This document shows positions 37,321-48,931 of a stretch of DNA of 64,000 nucleotides, piece after piece; position 1 is the first letter of the stretch; each line of letters opens with the position of its first letter. The stretch lies in the NCBI GenBank assembly GCA_012934845.2, contig WNNJ02003129.1, positions 124,001-188,000 of the forward strand, given 5' to 3'. The notes beneath the pieces were generated by a model. It did not search any database, was not told the origin of the DNA, and worked only from the letters and a program-made list of their open reading frames with translations. Both the position numbers and the translations under genes were made by a program. This DNA comes from Pomphorhynchus laevis. Lineage: Eukaryota > Acanthocephala > Palaeacanthocephala > Echinorhynchida > Pomphorhynchidae.

Positions 37321-37731
37321 GTGAGCCTTCGCCTACCTTTCGTGTTTCGGTCCTTTAATTATCTGCTGAAATTTTCCTCTGCTGCCTTTCTGTAAAAACA
37401 AACGATACAGTTTGTGAGAAAAACATTTCCACTTGTGCAAACTGTACGTTGTATCCGTGGAACTGTACGAGTGGAACTGTACGTTCCACTCGTACGAGTT
37501 CAAACTGTTCGAGTTTGCACAAGTGAAACTGTACGTCCCTCTTGTGCAAACGTACAGTTTGCCCAAGTGTAAATGTTTTTCTCTGTATCGTTTGATACAG
37601 AAAAGATACAGAGAAAACGATACAGTTTGATAAAAACAAACTGTATCGATTGTTTTTTACAAAAAGGCAGCAGAGGAAAATTTCAGCAGATAATTAAAGG
37701 ACCGAAATACGAAAGGTAGGTGTAGGCTCAC
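37321..37731. mobile_element. Foldback element, family D arms with nested inverted repeats
   Basis: Arms of about 85 bp, starting gtgagccttcgcctaccttt and reaching cctctgctgcctttctgt, are mirrored almost perfectly at the right end (gaaaggtaggtgtaggctca). The 230-bp core repeats aaactgtacgt, gtgcaaactgtacg and gatacagtttg words in both orientations, giving several alternative hairpins. No protein is encoded. Confidence 0.85.
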
Positions 37732-38117
37732 TGGTGATGAGGTCCACCTACGCTGATTGTAGTGTACAGTACTGCATCTAGGATTAAAGAATTCACACGA
37801 GGATAATTGATGAAGCCGATCAAATGAAAACAAAAGTATGACGTTCAAAATTTTAGATTAAGATAAAAGTTTAGATGTTTTTTAAATTGAATTATACATC
37901 GAAATAAATGACTTTTTAAAATGACAAGTTATCTGTTTTCAGTGGTGATTTTCATCAGTATCTGTCGACTTTCTGATTCCACGTGCCTTCTTTTCTAAAT
38001 TTAATGAATTTTCAAATGATAAATAACGTTATTAAAATCGTAAAAAAATGCAGAAGAAACTATAATGCTTGATAAATACATTAACAATAAATTCAATAGA
38101 AATATATCCATCCGGAT
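37732..38117. other. Diverged family C piece and AT-rich filler
   Basis: 37735-37830 shares attgtagtgtac and cacacgaggataat words with the family C foldback at 26030-26150. The remainder shows nothing recognisable. Confidence 0.45.
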
Positions 38118-38830
38118 CTGTGTTTTAAATATTCAGGAACGATCAGGTATAATTGAAAGTCAACAAAATTGATATTTCGCTAGTAGATTAAATGATACTC
38201 TCTTAAATGTCTTTAAATTCAACTTTAGAATTTTACAATACAATTATTGTTTCAAATGCATTTGAATTAAATTATTTTTCAAGTATTTACAAAATATTCA
38301 TGAACGATCAGGTAAATTTGAAGGACAAAATTATTTTGATATTTCGCTTGTAACTACTAGCATCTTTGAAATTTGAAATAACATTAAAAAGGAAAAATGG
38401 CAAAGTTTATTGTCGGTTTCCTACATTTGATGATATTAAAATATAAACGACGAATAAATCGTTCTTCTGGGTTTTTTATTTATCGGTTTTAATTGTGTCT
38501 TTTTATTAAAGACAAATGGAGTTATTAAATGCTTGGATGTTATTAAATGCTTGGATCAAGTTTGGGGTCCTGTAACACAAGATGTTGCAATGAAAATTAT
38601 GAAAGAATGGTTTGAACATATAAGAATAGTTGATCGTCACAGACGAAATGGATTTTGTGATTGCGCTTCCCAGAGACTATCGGTATTACCGGATAAAGGT
38701 TGGTTGCTTTTTCCTTTTTTAAATTGATAACTACTAATAACATCTTCAGAAATTTGAAAGTATCAAAATAGTTTTGTTGATTTCAATTATACCTTATCGT
38801 TCCTGAATATTTAAAATACAGATTCGATAT
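38118..38830 (+). mobile_element. Defective DNA transposon with family B ends and pogo-like fragment
   Basis: The left end (ctgtgttttaaatattcagg, aacgatcaggtataattgaa) is mirrored by the right end (ttcaattataccttatcgtt, cctgaatatttaaaatacag), giving inverted repeats of about 45 bp. The interior has a second, nested left end near 38298 and a frame at 38518-38727. Family B MITEs share these arms, so this may be a remnant of their autonomous parent. Confidence 0.6.
38533..38727 (+). pseudogene. Possible pogo/Tigger-type transposase C-terminal fragment
   Basis: The frame reads IKCLDQVWGPVTQDVAMKIM followed by WFEHIRIV. It resembles the 'ALRWI..AW..VT.ETI.NCF.HAG' region near the C terminus of DDE_1 (pogo/Tigger) transposases. 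The resemblance is short and no catalytic residues are present. It sits inside terminal inverted repeats, which supports a transposon origin but not the precise family. Confidence 0.3.
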
Positions 38831-38859
38831 GCATTTTAAAATAATCTGTAACGAGCAGT

Positions 38860-38975
38860 ATATTTCGCTAATAACTACTAGCATCTTTGAAATTTGAAAT
38901 AACATTAAAAAGGAAAAAATGACATATAGTTTATTGTCGGTTTCCTACATTTGATGTTGCTGAAATCAAATTCGT
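38860..38975. repeat. Repeated flank of the family B element
   Basis: The phrase ctactagcatctttgaaatt, then aacattaaaaaggaaaa and gtttattgtcggtttcctac, occurs here and at 38350-38435 in the same orientation, so part of the element is duplicated. Confidence 0.65.
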
Positions 38976-39169
38976 TGCTTGTTCTTGTTCATGTAACATT
39001 TTATTTTTTAGGGACCTCAGCAAACAAAATCACAGTAATGAAACAAAAAGCTAAAAATGTACAACAAAAGTACAAAAACATATAAAAGATGAAATGTACC
39101 AACAAAATACAAAGAAAAAATGAAGAAATAAAATAACAAAATAGAAGAGAAACCAAAAAATAAACTGCA

Positions 39170-39898
39170 AACATATTAAATATATAGACAAAATTGAATT
39201 AATAAAAACCTTAAATATTTTGATAAATCAAAATTATTTAAAAGCAGAGACATATATATCGACAAGTAAAATGTGTTCTAATGGAAGTAACTTACTTATA
39301 GTAAGTTATCTTAAGCTGTATAGTAAGTTAACTTATAGCTGACTTGTTTTTATGCTTTATAGAATATGAATTTGTTCATAACTGTGTAAAAACTAAATCT
39401 AAACAATATAAATATATGAAATATATGTTTCGATACATTGATGATATATGTGTATTTAATTCTAATAATTTTTATTCAATTAGTGAGCACATTTATCCAG
39501 AAAGCCTTATTCTTAACAAAACCAATATTAATGATAAAGAAGGTGTATATCTAGATATGAACATTAAATTAACATTAACTAAAACTACTATTAATTTATA
39601 TCGTAAAGATGACATATTTAAATTTACAAGAAACATATTTTTGCATGAGCATTCATGCATACCATATAATATAAAATATAATACATTAAATAATGAAATT
39701 TTAAGAATTGCAACAATATGTAATGATATTGGCTTTCTTCAAAATCATTTAAATAATTTAATAGATACATATTTTAAACTAGGTTACTATAAAAATAACA
39801 TCAAGCAGAAAATAGTAAAATATATAAATCAACACAATAATATAAAGAATAAATTTAAACTCTTAAGTGGCAAATTTTTATGGATGGATAATAAATAA
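39170..39898 (+). mobile_element. Penelope-like retroelement, reverse transcriptase C-terminal half
   Basis: The open part (39344-39898, 184 codons) holds the catalytic box MFRYIDDICVFNSNN, then IYPESLILNKTN and GVYLDMNIKL, and a helical thumb-like end. This is the spacing seen in Penelope-like reverse transcriptases (YxDD, 'YP..L.L..TN', 'YLD'). DNA upstream to about 39170 also matches the copy on the minus strand at 53200-53350. The copy is 5'-truncated and broken upstream of the open part. It runs directly into the structured tail. Confidence 0.7.
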
Positions 39899-40145
39899 TA
39901 TACTTTGTATTAGAATAAGATACTAGATAGTTTTATCAGAGGAAATACATCATCAGCGTGTATTTGGCCCCGCTGCTATGTTGGATAGAGGAGTTAAGGG
40001 CCAAAACCTGATAGCATAGCAGTTCCTCCTGATGACCTCTAATTCTTATTCTGATACAACGTCTGTTATTTATTAGTCAATTCATAAAAATGACGTTTAT
40101 TTTAAATTTCAATTTTTTATTTTAACTTGATTTAAATTATAAAAA
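39883..40145 (+). repeat. Penelope-associated structured tail, copy 2
   Basis: It overlaps the stop of the reverse-transcriptase frame. Pairings match copy 1: outer stem 39903-39920 with 40044-40061, hairpin 39943-39950 with 39958-39965 (one G-U in place of a Watson-Crick pair), then 39966-39970 with 39998-40002, interleaved with 39973-39980 and 40015-40022. An additional inner stem, atcagaggaa with ttcctcctgat, is better formed here than in copy 1. Confidence 0.7.
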
Positions 40146-41092
40146 ATCTAAAAACAATTATTAATTTTGTTATTTAATTATAAGACCCATTTGCGGGTAA
40201 CTACTAATTTGTAAATAATATATTGATTATTATCAATTAATTTTATATTATTTAACTATTTAACTTTTATTTTGCATTATTTTTAATTTGCAATATAAAA
40301 TACGTAGACTCAGTAAGCTTATTTAATTCAAACGTTCGCTTCCTAATGTCAATATATAGGAACGTAATATCAGCTTTCATTTATAATGAAAGCTGATAAT
40401 ATCATTTTGTAGAATGATATTTTAATTACCTTGACAAAGTATTTATCGAGGTATTATATGGATGGATAATAAATAACATACTTTGTATTAGAATAAGATA
40501 CTAGATAGTATATAAATAAACATGTTGATTTATAATAATATATAAATCAACACAATAATATTAATAGTAGCCAAATAGTATATTTACCTACTAATAGGTA
40601 ATACTATTATTTATTAATAGCATTACCTATTAATATAGGTAATACTGGCCAAATTATATCTGACTTATTTTTATAGAATATGAATTTGTTCAACTGTTTA
40701 AAAAATAAATCTAAATTATATAAAAATATTCTACAGATAACCACAGATAATATAAATTGTCGACTCTTAAATTATTGTACCATGTTTTTTTGATGTTAAC
40801 ATTTATGTTTTATATTATATATAATATATATTAGTTATAAATTTATAGATATAAATTTTATACTATTATCCTATATACTATAATATACTATTTATCGGTT
40901 GTAATCATTTATTTATTTTTTTGTGAGTAAGACAATCATTTATTTTTTGTGTTCATGTTGTTATTTTAAAAATAACAACATGAACAAAATGCAAAGAAAA
41001 AAGAACACAAAGAAATAAAAATCAAAGAAATAAAATAAAGAAATATGGAAAAAACAATTATTCATGTGACATTTTCTTGTTGTAAGACAAAA
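40146..41092 (+). other. AT-rich region with small Penelope-like fragments
   Basis: 40455-40530 repeats the start of the structured tail (atggataataaataacatac, ttagaataagatactagata). 40655-40745 repeats the DNA around the start of the 39344 frame (tagaatatgaatttgttcaa). The rest is AT-rich, with a hairpin near 40960-40985 (cttgttgttattttaaaaataacaac-like words). Confidence 0.5.
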
Positions 41093-42360
41093 TTATTTTG
41101 ATATTTCTCTAGTAACTACTAGCATCCTAAAAGATAGTAGATAATAAATAATAAATGACAGATAATGAATAAAAGATAATATATAATAAATAAAATATAG
41201 TAGATAAAATATAAAAAATAATAGAAATTTCATAATATATAATAGATAATAAATAACAACTCCGCCAATGCCGGTCCCAAGCCCGGATGAAAAAGGAGGA
41301 GGGTTGAGGCTAGGAAGGGCATCCACTCGTAAAAATTCCGCTCCAACCACAAACAAAATGAAAAGTCTACAAACCTCAAACTACGTTACTAGGGCGTCCC
41401 CTGCAAGCGACGCGCGCCATATCCCGCATGACGTGACAAATATCAAAGGGTTACCGACTCACGGACGAAGTCGGATAAAGAAGCAAGTCCAACCTCGAAA
41501 CCTACGTCTAATGTCACTAAACATCGGTACACTAACCGGAAAAAGGCAGGTCGGCTGGCTTGCCTTTTCCTGGCAGGCCAGCCGACCCTGGCCTGCTAGG
41601 AAAAGGCGAAGAATAAGAAGAATAATAGATAATAAATAAAAGATTATAGATAACAGATAGTAAATCAAAGATAGTAGATAATAAATAAGAAATAGACAAA
41701 AATAATAAATAATTAATAAAAGATAATAGATAAAATATATAAGATAATAGAAATTTTTATAATAGATAATAAAATATAGTAGATAATAAATAATAAATAA
41801 CAGATAATGGATAATGATAATATATAGTTAATAAAAGATAGTAGATAAAATATAAAAAATAATAGAAATTTTTATAATAGATAATAAAATATAGTAGATA
41901 ATAAATAATAAATAACAGATAATGGATAATGATAATATATAGTTTATAAAAGATAGTAGATAAAATATAAAAAATAATAGAAATTTTTATAATAGATAAT
42001 AAAATATAGTAGATAATAAATAATAAATAACAGACAATGGATAGTGATAATATATAATAAATAAAATATAGTAGATAAAATATAAAAAATAATAGAAATT
42101 TTATAATATATAATAGATAATAAATAAAAGATTATAGATAACAGATAGTAAATCAAAGATAGTAGATAATAAATGATAAATAAGTAATAGACAAAAATAA
42201 TAAATAATTAATAAAAGATAATAGATAAAATATATAAGATAATAGAAATTTTTATAATAGATAATAAAATATAGTAGATAATAAATAACAAATGACAGAT
42301 AAACTATAACAGATTATAGATAACTGATAGTAAATCAAAGATAGTAGATAACAACTGACT
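41093..42360. repeat. Satellite-like AT array, unit about 115 bp, with higher-order order
   Basis: The unit, containing ataaaagatagtagataaaa, tataaaaaataatagaaatt and tttataatagataataaaat, starts near 41716, 41831, 41946 and 42061, giving a period of 115 bp. A related unit lies at 41181 and again near 42210. The longer block agattatagataacagatag, then aatagacaaaaataataaat, recurs at 41643 and 42130 (about 490 bp apart), suggesting a higher-order unit. A GC-rich island at 41258-41620 interrupts the array. Confidence 0.8.
41258..41620 (+). mobile_element. RTE-type LINE 5' fragment embedded in the satellite array
   Basis: The GC-rich frame 41268-41639 contains PRNLRLMSLNIGTLTGKRQ. This is the start of the AP endonuclease domain of RTE-type LINEs, where the Asn of SLNIGTLTGK is catalytic. 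The preceding Ser/Pro-rich leader (KGGGLRLGRASTRK) is typical of what precedes it. Coding similarity stops right after this motif, where a 60-bp inverted repeat (cggctggcttgccttttcct, mirrored by cctggcctgctaggaaaagg and ggccagccgac) begins. The endonuclease body and reverse transcriptase are absent. Confidence 0.65.
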
Positions 42361-42755
42361 ATTAAATAAATTAAGAAAAATTTAATGAAGCAAAATTAAA
42401 TTAAATCAAAATTTAACAAAATTGAACTGCCACATGATCAATGCCCACTGGAACATGACTAACATGATAATATGACTAAAGTGAATTTCAACAGTTGCAA
42501 ATTTTGTGATCAAATCAAATATAAAATATTCTAGTAAAAAGGCTGCCCTGTCTTAAATATTTGTTGATAACTTATTAATTCAAAGTATAATTTCATTTGT
42601 TATTATTAATTTGTACTAATAAATAAGAAAATGAAGCAACGATCAAAATTTACATTTTATGGACTGTAACATTGAGCTGTTCATTGAAAAATAAGTAATA
42701 TTAAAATCTGACAAAATGTTTAATAAGCCTAGCAAAGTTATAACGAGAAATCATT
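42361..42755. other. AT-rich stretch downstream of RNF10
   Basis: Contains the presumed RNF10 3' UTR on the minus strand. No other feature was recognised. Confidence 0.4.
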
Positions 42756-45700
42756 TTATGGGATTGAAAAGCGCTTTCGACATTTGTCTCAAAAACTTTG
42801 AATAAAGGACATCTTGATAGTTACAATGATTTAACAAAACGAAAAAAAAAACGTTTATACCGCTAAACGTTCGCTTACTTGGTTTCTGTCGCTTTTCGCT
42901 CAATTTAATGGCCTCTAGTAAGTTTAAAATATTGTCCTTGTTTGAAACCTGCTGTTCCTGTACATTATGATTTTTTCGTTGTTGCTCCATTTGCTGGCAG
43001 CCTGCGGCTTTCTGAAAATGTCATTAAAAAACTCGATTGAGTGCCAACTGTAATATACTGAGCTTTACCTGCGCATAACTAAATGGCAGCGATGTGCTCT
43101 CTAAAACAGGAGGTTCACTGACGGCAGGAAATGCATCTTCACACGGAACTGTTTGAACTGGCGATATACTTCTACATGTGAATACTGAAAAAATTTAAAT
43201 TTAATAATTTGATTAAAATAATTGATAATTTAATAATTTTATTTAATTAATATTTGAAACACATCATAAAAATGTGTTTCATGCTAGAAATTATTAAAAT
43301 ATTGAATTAAAATATTAAAATTAATAATTTTAATTTGGTTTTTAATTTTTTAATTTTTAACTTTATAATAAATCTTTTCAATGGAAAATGCTGTGAATAT
43401 TTTAAATTTGATTTTGAAATCAAATTAATAAAATTTGAATTTATTTTTTAAAACTAATATATTTTAATTTTGTTTTCAAAACGTAAACATCAATAACCAG
43501 AATTATAAAAGTGGCAAATTGTTGAGTTGGTTACAAATTTATTTTGAAATATGGTTTTGTATTTCACGAAAGTGACTTCTTTGCACATAACCAGTTAGAG
43601 TGACAAAAGTTTACTCAGCCAATATGATCATATAGGAGTAGCAGAGAAAGTGCAAAACAAGCAGTCGTAGAATAAAATAAGATATCTTTTGGGAGTCCCT
43701 TATTTTAAAAAATCTTTTTTTAAAGATAAAAAAATTAAAATTATTAGAATTATAACAATTCAATAATAATTAATCATTTTAATTTAATTAATATTTGAAA
43801 ATTGAAAACATTTTCTATCATGAAAATGTGTTTCATGATAGAAATACATTGACTTTTGTCTGATTCAATTTATTTCTACTATATTTATTGTAGGTCGTCA
43901 ATATCAATTGTAACGCGGTATCAGATTATTAGTTCAGAAAGACAACACGGTAATAACTTAATAAACTTTGTATTTTAAGCAAAGTTTATTAACTTTAACT
44001 ATTAAGAGTGTATGTCTTAAATATGATTACTGATTTATTTTTCTGATTTATTTATTATATTCTGATTTGTTTCAGATTTGTTTCGTTTGCTAACGTTTAC
44101 ACAAATAACGATTTTAAAAGTGATTAACGGTTTTTCGAAAATGAATAGCAAAATTGATGCAAAGGTGAGTATCGTAACAAAGTAATCGTAAAAAATACAA
44201 AGTCGAAGAGTAGATTCGTCAAAATACTTTCACTTCGAATAAGTATGCATGTAAAGTTATTAATACCGATTGTAAAGCGACAAGTCAAGAAAAAGCTTAA
44301 TCTTTATAAAACAATTGAAGTTTATCAAATGTTAAAACATTTAATAAATTCTTCTAGTTAAAAAAAGGAATTATATCATTATGCATAAAAGCAAGCAAAT
44401 AAATTTGTTTTAATTTTATATATAGCTCACAAAAATAAATATACATTTTTATTATAATTTAAGTTTTTATTTTTAGTATATTATACAAAAATAATTTTAT
44501 TATTTTTATATAAATAAATATTTATGTTATATTTGTGTTTAAAAAATATTTAAATAATTTTTGTAGATTCCTTCTGTTGAAATTACATTTAATCACATTT
44601 GAAGCAAAATAAAAAAACCTTCTTTTAGCTTTCGCTCTTCCAATTCGATTGTTCGTATCTGCTGCAATTGACTGATCATGTTAGCTTTCTTCTCGCTCAT
44701 TCTTCGCTTTTCTATTTGTTCTAATTTAAAAACGTTTGGACATAATAAAACGGTAAAAAATAAGTGATAGGATCTCGCTTTATTTGCTGATCAAATTGAT
44801 TAGTTGCATATGTTTCAATAGAGATTAAAACTTATGAAATAGTAATTACTCGCATTTTTTCAACAATAATATGTGTAAACTATATGTAATAAGTTAATCA
44901 GGTAATAAACTCATATATTGAAGAAATAGTGTATTTCCCATTGTTTTATCATCATTATACACACGTATATCATACAATAAAATTTAAAATCTTAGAAATT
45001 ATAGAAAAAATTAGTGGCTATAAACTATGAGTAATTAAAAACAAATTATAGCATACAAAAATTGCTTTTCTTAATTATTTCTTCAAATTCAATGCTTCCT
45101 TTAGGGATATTATTTCTTTATTTTCTTATATCAAAAATACAATTAAATACGAAATGATAGTAGTGAATAAAATCTTTAATTTTAATACAATTTTAATCGA
45201 AATGAGTACAATAAGAATTTTTAAAATTAAGTAAAGATTTTAGCTGATTTAATAGACTATTATTAGATATTTATATTTAAATTATTTAAAATAATATTTC
45301 AAAACATTTATTTTTCGCATTTGCGTACTGAAACATTTGCGTACAAACATTAATATTAGTCTAACTTCAAATTAAATCAGGATCGAAATTTAATACTTAT
45401 ATTAAATATTAAAGATTAAATTTTATTACTTTATTCAATTTTCTAAAATAGAATAAAGATATTTAATTATTTAATTTAATAATTTATAAAAATAATATTT
45501 AAGAATTAATATTTAATGTAAATACTTAAAATATAATTTAAATATTATTTTTATTAATAATTTTATACAATTAAAATATTAATTTTATTTGACATTATGG
45601 GAACGCATATTTTAAAGAAATATTTTATTGCTAATATTTTATTTACATTATCTTTAATCGATTTCAAATATGTAAAAACTTAGATTTTTAAGACTATCGA

Positions 45701-48700
45701 AGCGATCATTTTGCTGCTGTGGTATACATTAAGATCGATGCGATACAAAATCAGCAACAACAAGAAAATGCAAAATGTCAAAATGCAATTGAAACAATTC
45801 ATAATGATTTTGTTGAAACAATTGCAAGATACCTTTGAACAGCAATAATATTTCGTTGCTCACAATGCCAGACAGATCAATTTCAACGAATTTGAATTCT
45901 GAACCAACGGGTAAATGACGGAGATATTTGTATGCTGACATATTTGCCTAAATATATTTAGAAAACTGAACGCCACCATACAAAAGTAAAATATATTGTC
46001 GGTGAAAACGCAATTCGTTTTTTGAATGGCGCATTTAGCTTTCAGATCGAACATTTAAACTCAAATGAAAATAAACTCAAAGTAGTTAAAAAGAGCATCT
46101 AACATCAGGACAAATGAGGTTAAATGCACACAGAATTTAATCTCGGAAATTCGTAAAGAATTTAAAAATATATTTTGCATGTTTCCAAAGACTATAAAAT
46201 TATGTTTAATATATTTAGTCAATATTTACATAATAATATCCAAATTACTCAGTCTAATAAACGAATGCTAATTTACAGAACGGCATTTTTTGTTTTATAT
46301 TGGAACAAACGTTATTATTTTGAGCTGATGTCAAACTTCTTCAAATAAAGACAAATACAAACTTCGAATACAAACTTCATATAGAAATTTGTATTTTCGA
46401 TTCATGAAATTAATTTGTTAATTATTATTAATTAATAATTATTTATTTTAAATTATTTTATTTACATAATTGTTCAATCCTGTACGATTTAACCTCAACG
46501 TTCATTAAGAAGTTATTTCTGTTAAACGTATGTGTAGAAATTAACTCTCTTACATGGGAAATCCGCTGCAAAGCCTTAAATATGAAACCCAAATGTAAAT
46601 ATGATTTAAATTATTTGAACATTTAAAGGGGTTGAAAGCAATTAGTGGTAATTTAAAGGAAGAAAATACATCATATGCATGTATTTGCTCCACTGCTGCG
46701 TTTGGTTGAAGAATGAGAGCAGATACTTTATTATTTAATTTTTATCTGGTAAAATCTGTTTATACAAAAATGTGGCTGTGTAAATTCTTTTTTAGATTAA
46801 GATATTTGTATATTTTATTAAAGAATTCTTCACAGACAATGCCCGGATATTAAATAGGAATCAACTTGGGAAGAAAGATAGTCTATACGAATTTATCAAA
46901 CGTTGATTATAAAAATTCAAATAAATTATGAACATCAAATTCAAATGAGTTTTAAATTTAAAAATTTAAAATCCAACATATATTTATTTGTGAAATAAAA
47001 TATATTATGTAATATATATTCAACGATCTATTAATTATGTAAGACAACAATAGATATTAGATATTAGATCCATACAAATATCAAGTACTTGCAAACTTAA
47101 TGCATTACTACCTAATACTTTAGGTATGATTCTCTTGAATATAATGTATGCTATTTGTTTGAGCGAATGATACACTATTAAGCTTACATAAACGTGAAAC
47201 TTGACATACAGCTTTAATGTTTCTCACATTAAATGCAAATGTTATGTCAGATATAAATTTAAAACGTCGAATGTCAATGCCGGTTTTGATCATCAAGATT
47301 CTTATGGGAAATTCATAATTTTATTTTGTTCGTTTCAATAAATTTCCACTATGACATTCACATATCTTATTAATATGAAAAAGTACATTACTAAATGATT
47401 TTAATAAAAGTATTAGAATAACTTACGCTTAATATGTAGTTGGATTCGATTGCAACAATGTTAGCGTTTACATGCCTAGGGCATAATGTTAAATCATTGT
47501 ATTCTTTCAATAAGCATTTTACATTAAGAGGATGCATGTAAATACGCTGTCCATCATTCGCTAAATTGATATCACTTAAATAATGATTTAAAAAATTAAT
47601 AATTCTTACATTGATAAAAGTAAGAATAGCTCTTTTGATCATTTAACGCACTACCATTATACACATCACCTTGTACACTAGTAAATGAATGTTCAAGCTA
47701 AACAAGCATTAAAAGAAATGAAATTAAAAATTTTAAATTAAATTTCATTTAATTTAAAATTAAATGCAATTAAACGAAACTATATTATTCTAAAAACATT
47801 TTGATGACAACAATTTAAGAATACATATTGAACAATTTTAATTATAATAATGAGAATAATTAGAATTAATAATTAATAATTAGAATTTCTTTTCTAAAAG
47901 AAATGAAAATAAAATTATAATTTATAGCTAAATTATCGATAAAATTAAAAAATCACCAAAACGTTTGTTGTTACTTATGGAAATAGTTATTGTCAAAAGT
48001 TTTAGTTATTTATTACAAAAATATATATCAAAGCAAATATTGTTTAAAATTTTGAAAATGAGCGCGGTAGCATCATAAAGTTCCATAATTTATGACCGAT
48101 CACTAAGTTTCTTTAAATAGCATGAATTGCATCTGTGATTATATTAGGTATATAATAGTATATTTTCATATACACACTTGCTATTATATATAAATATACA
48201 TATGTATATTTATAAAATAAATTTTCACTAATATTGAATATAAAACAATAGTAATATTAAATAATAGTATTAAATTTAATACTATTAATACTATTAATTT
48301 AATACTATTATTTAATAATATTAAATAATAGTATTAATAATAGTAATTATTTCATACACTTCGTATACATACCTATTTCCCGTTTTGTCTCATTTATCTT
48401 ATATGATATAATATTTGCTTCAGTAAAATTATATATGTAAAACGCAATTAATTTCCTAAGTTTGACATTTAATTATCCAGACAAGGAACGAAACTAAATT
48501 ATTCTAAAAACATTTTAATGAAAACAATTTAAGAATACATATTGAACAATTTTAATTCTAATAATGAATGTAATAGGACTTGAAAAATCAATTCACCTTT
48601 TGTTTTTATCTGTGTTGTAAGTTATTTAAAACGGAACAAATTATATTTCTGATATGATTACATAATATATATAACAATATCGCTTGTATTTCTATATTAA

Positions 48701-48886
48701 CACTAGTGGTATCATTTAAAAATATTAGTATTCAAATAATATCATGACTTGTATAGTCGAGGCTAAATAATTTATAACATGCGTTCGTCATTGTTAGTCA
48801 AGAAAATATTATAAATCGAATGTTCTTGTCGAACGTTTTACAAGTTTTTTAATGATTTGTTAATATTGAGTTTAAAAAAATGGCAC

Positions 48887-48931
<45 letters not shown>

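Noticed and set aside
37333-37639. Several 65-94 codon frames in the foldback core
   Set aside because: They arise from the inverted repeated words (both strands read YVCTR/VRLHK-like peptides) and not from a gene.
41093-42156. Minus-strand frames rich in Ile, Leu, Tyr and Phe in the satellite array
   Set aside because: They translate the 115-bp AT repeat; composition is dictated by the repeat.
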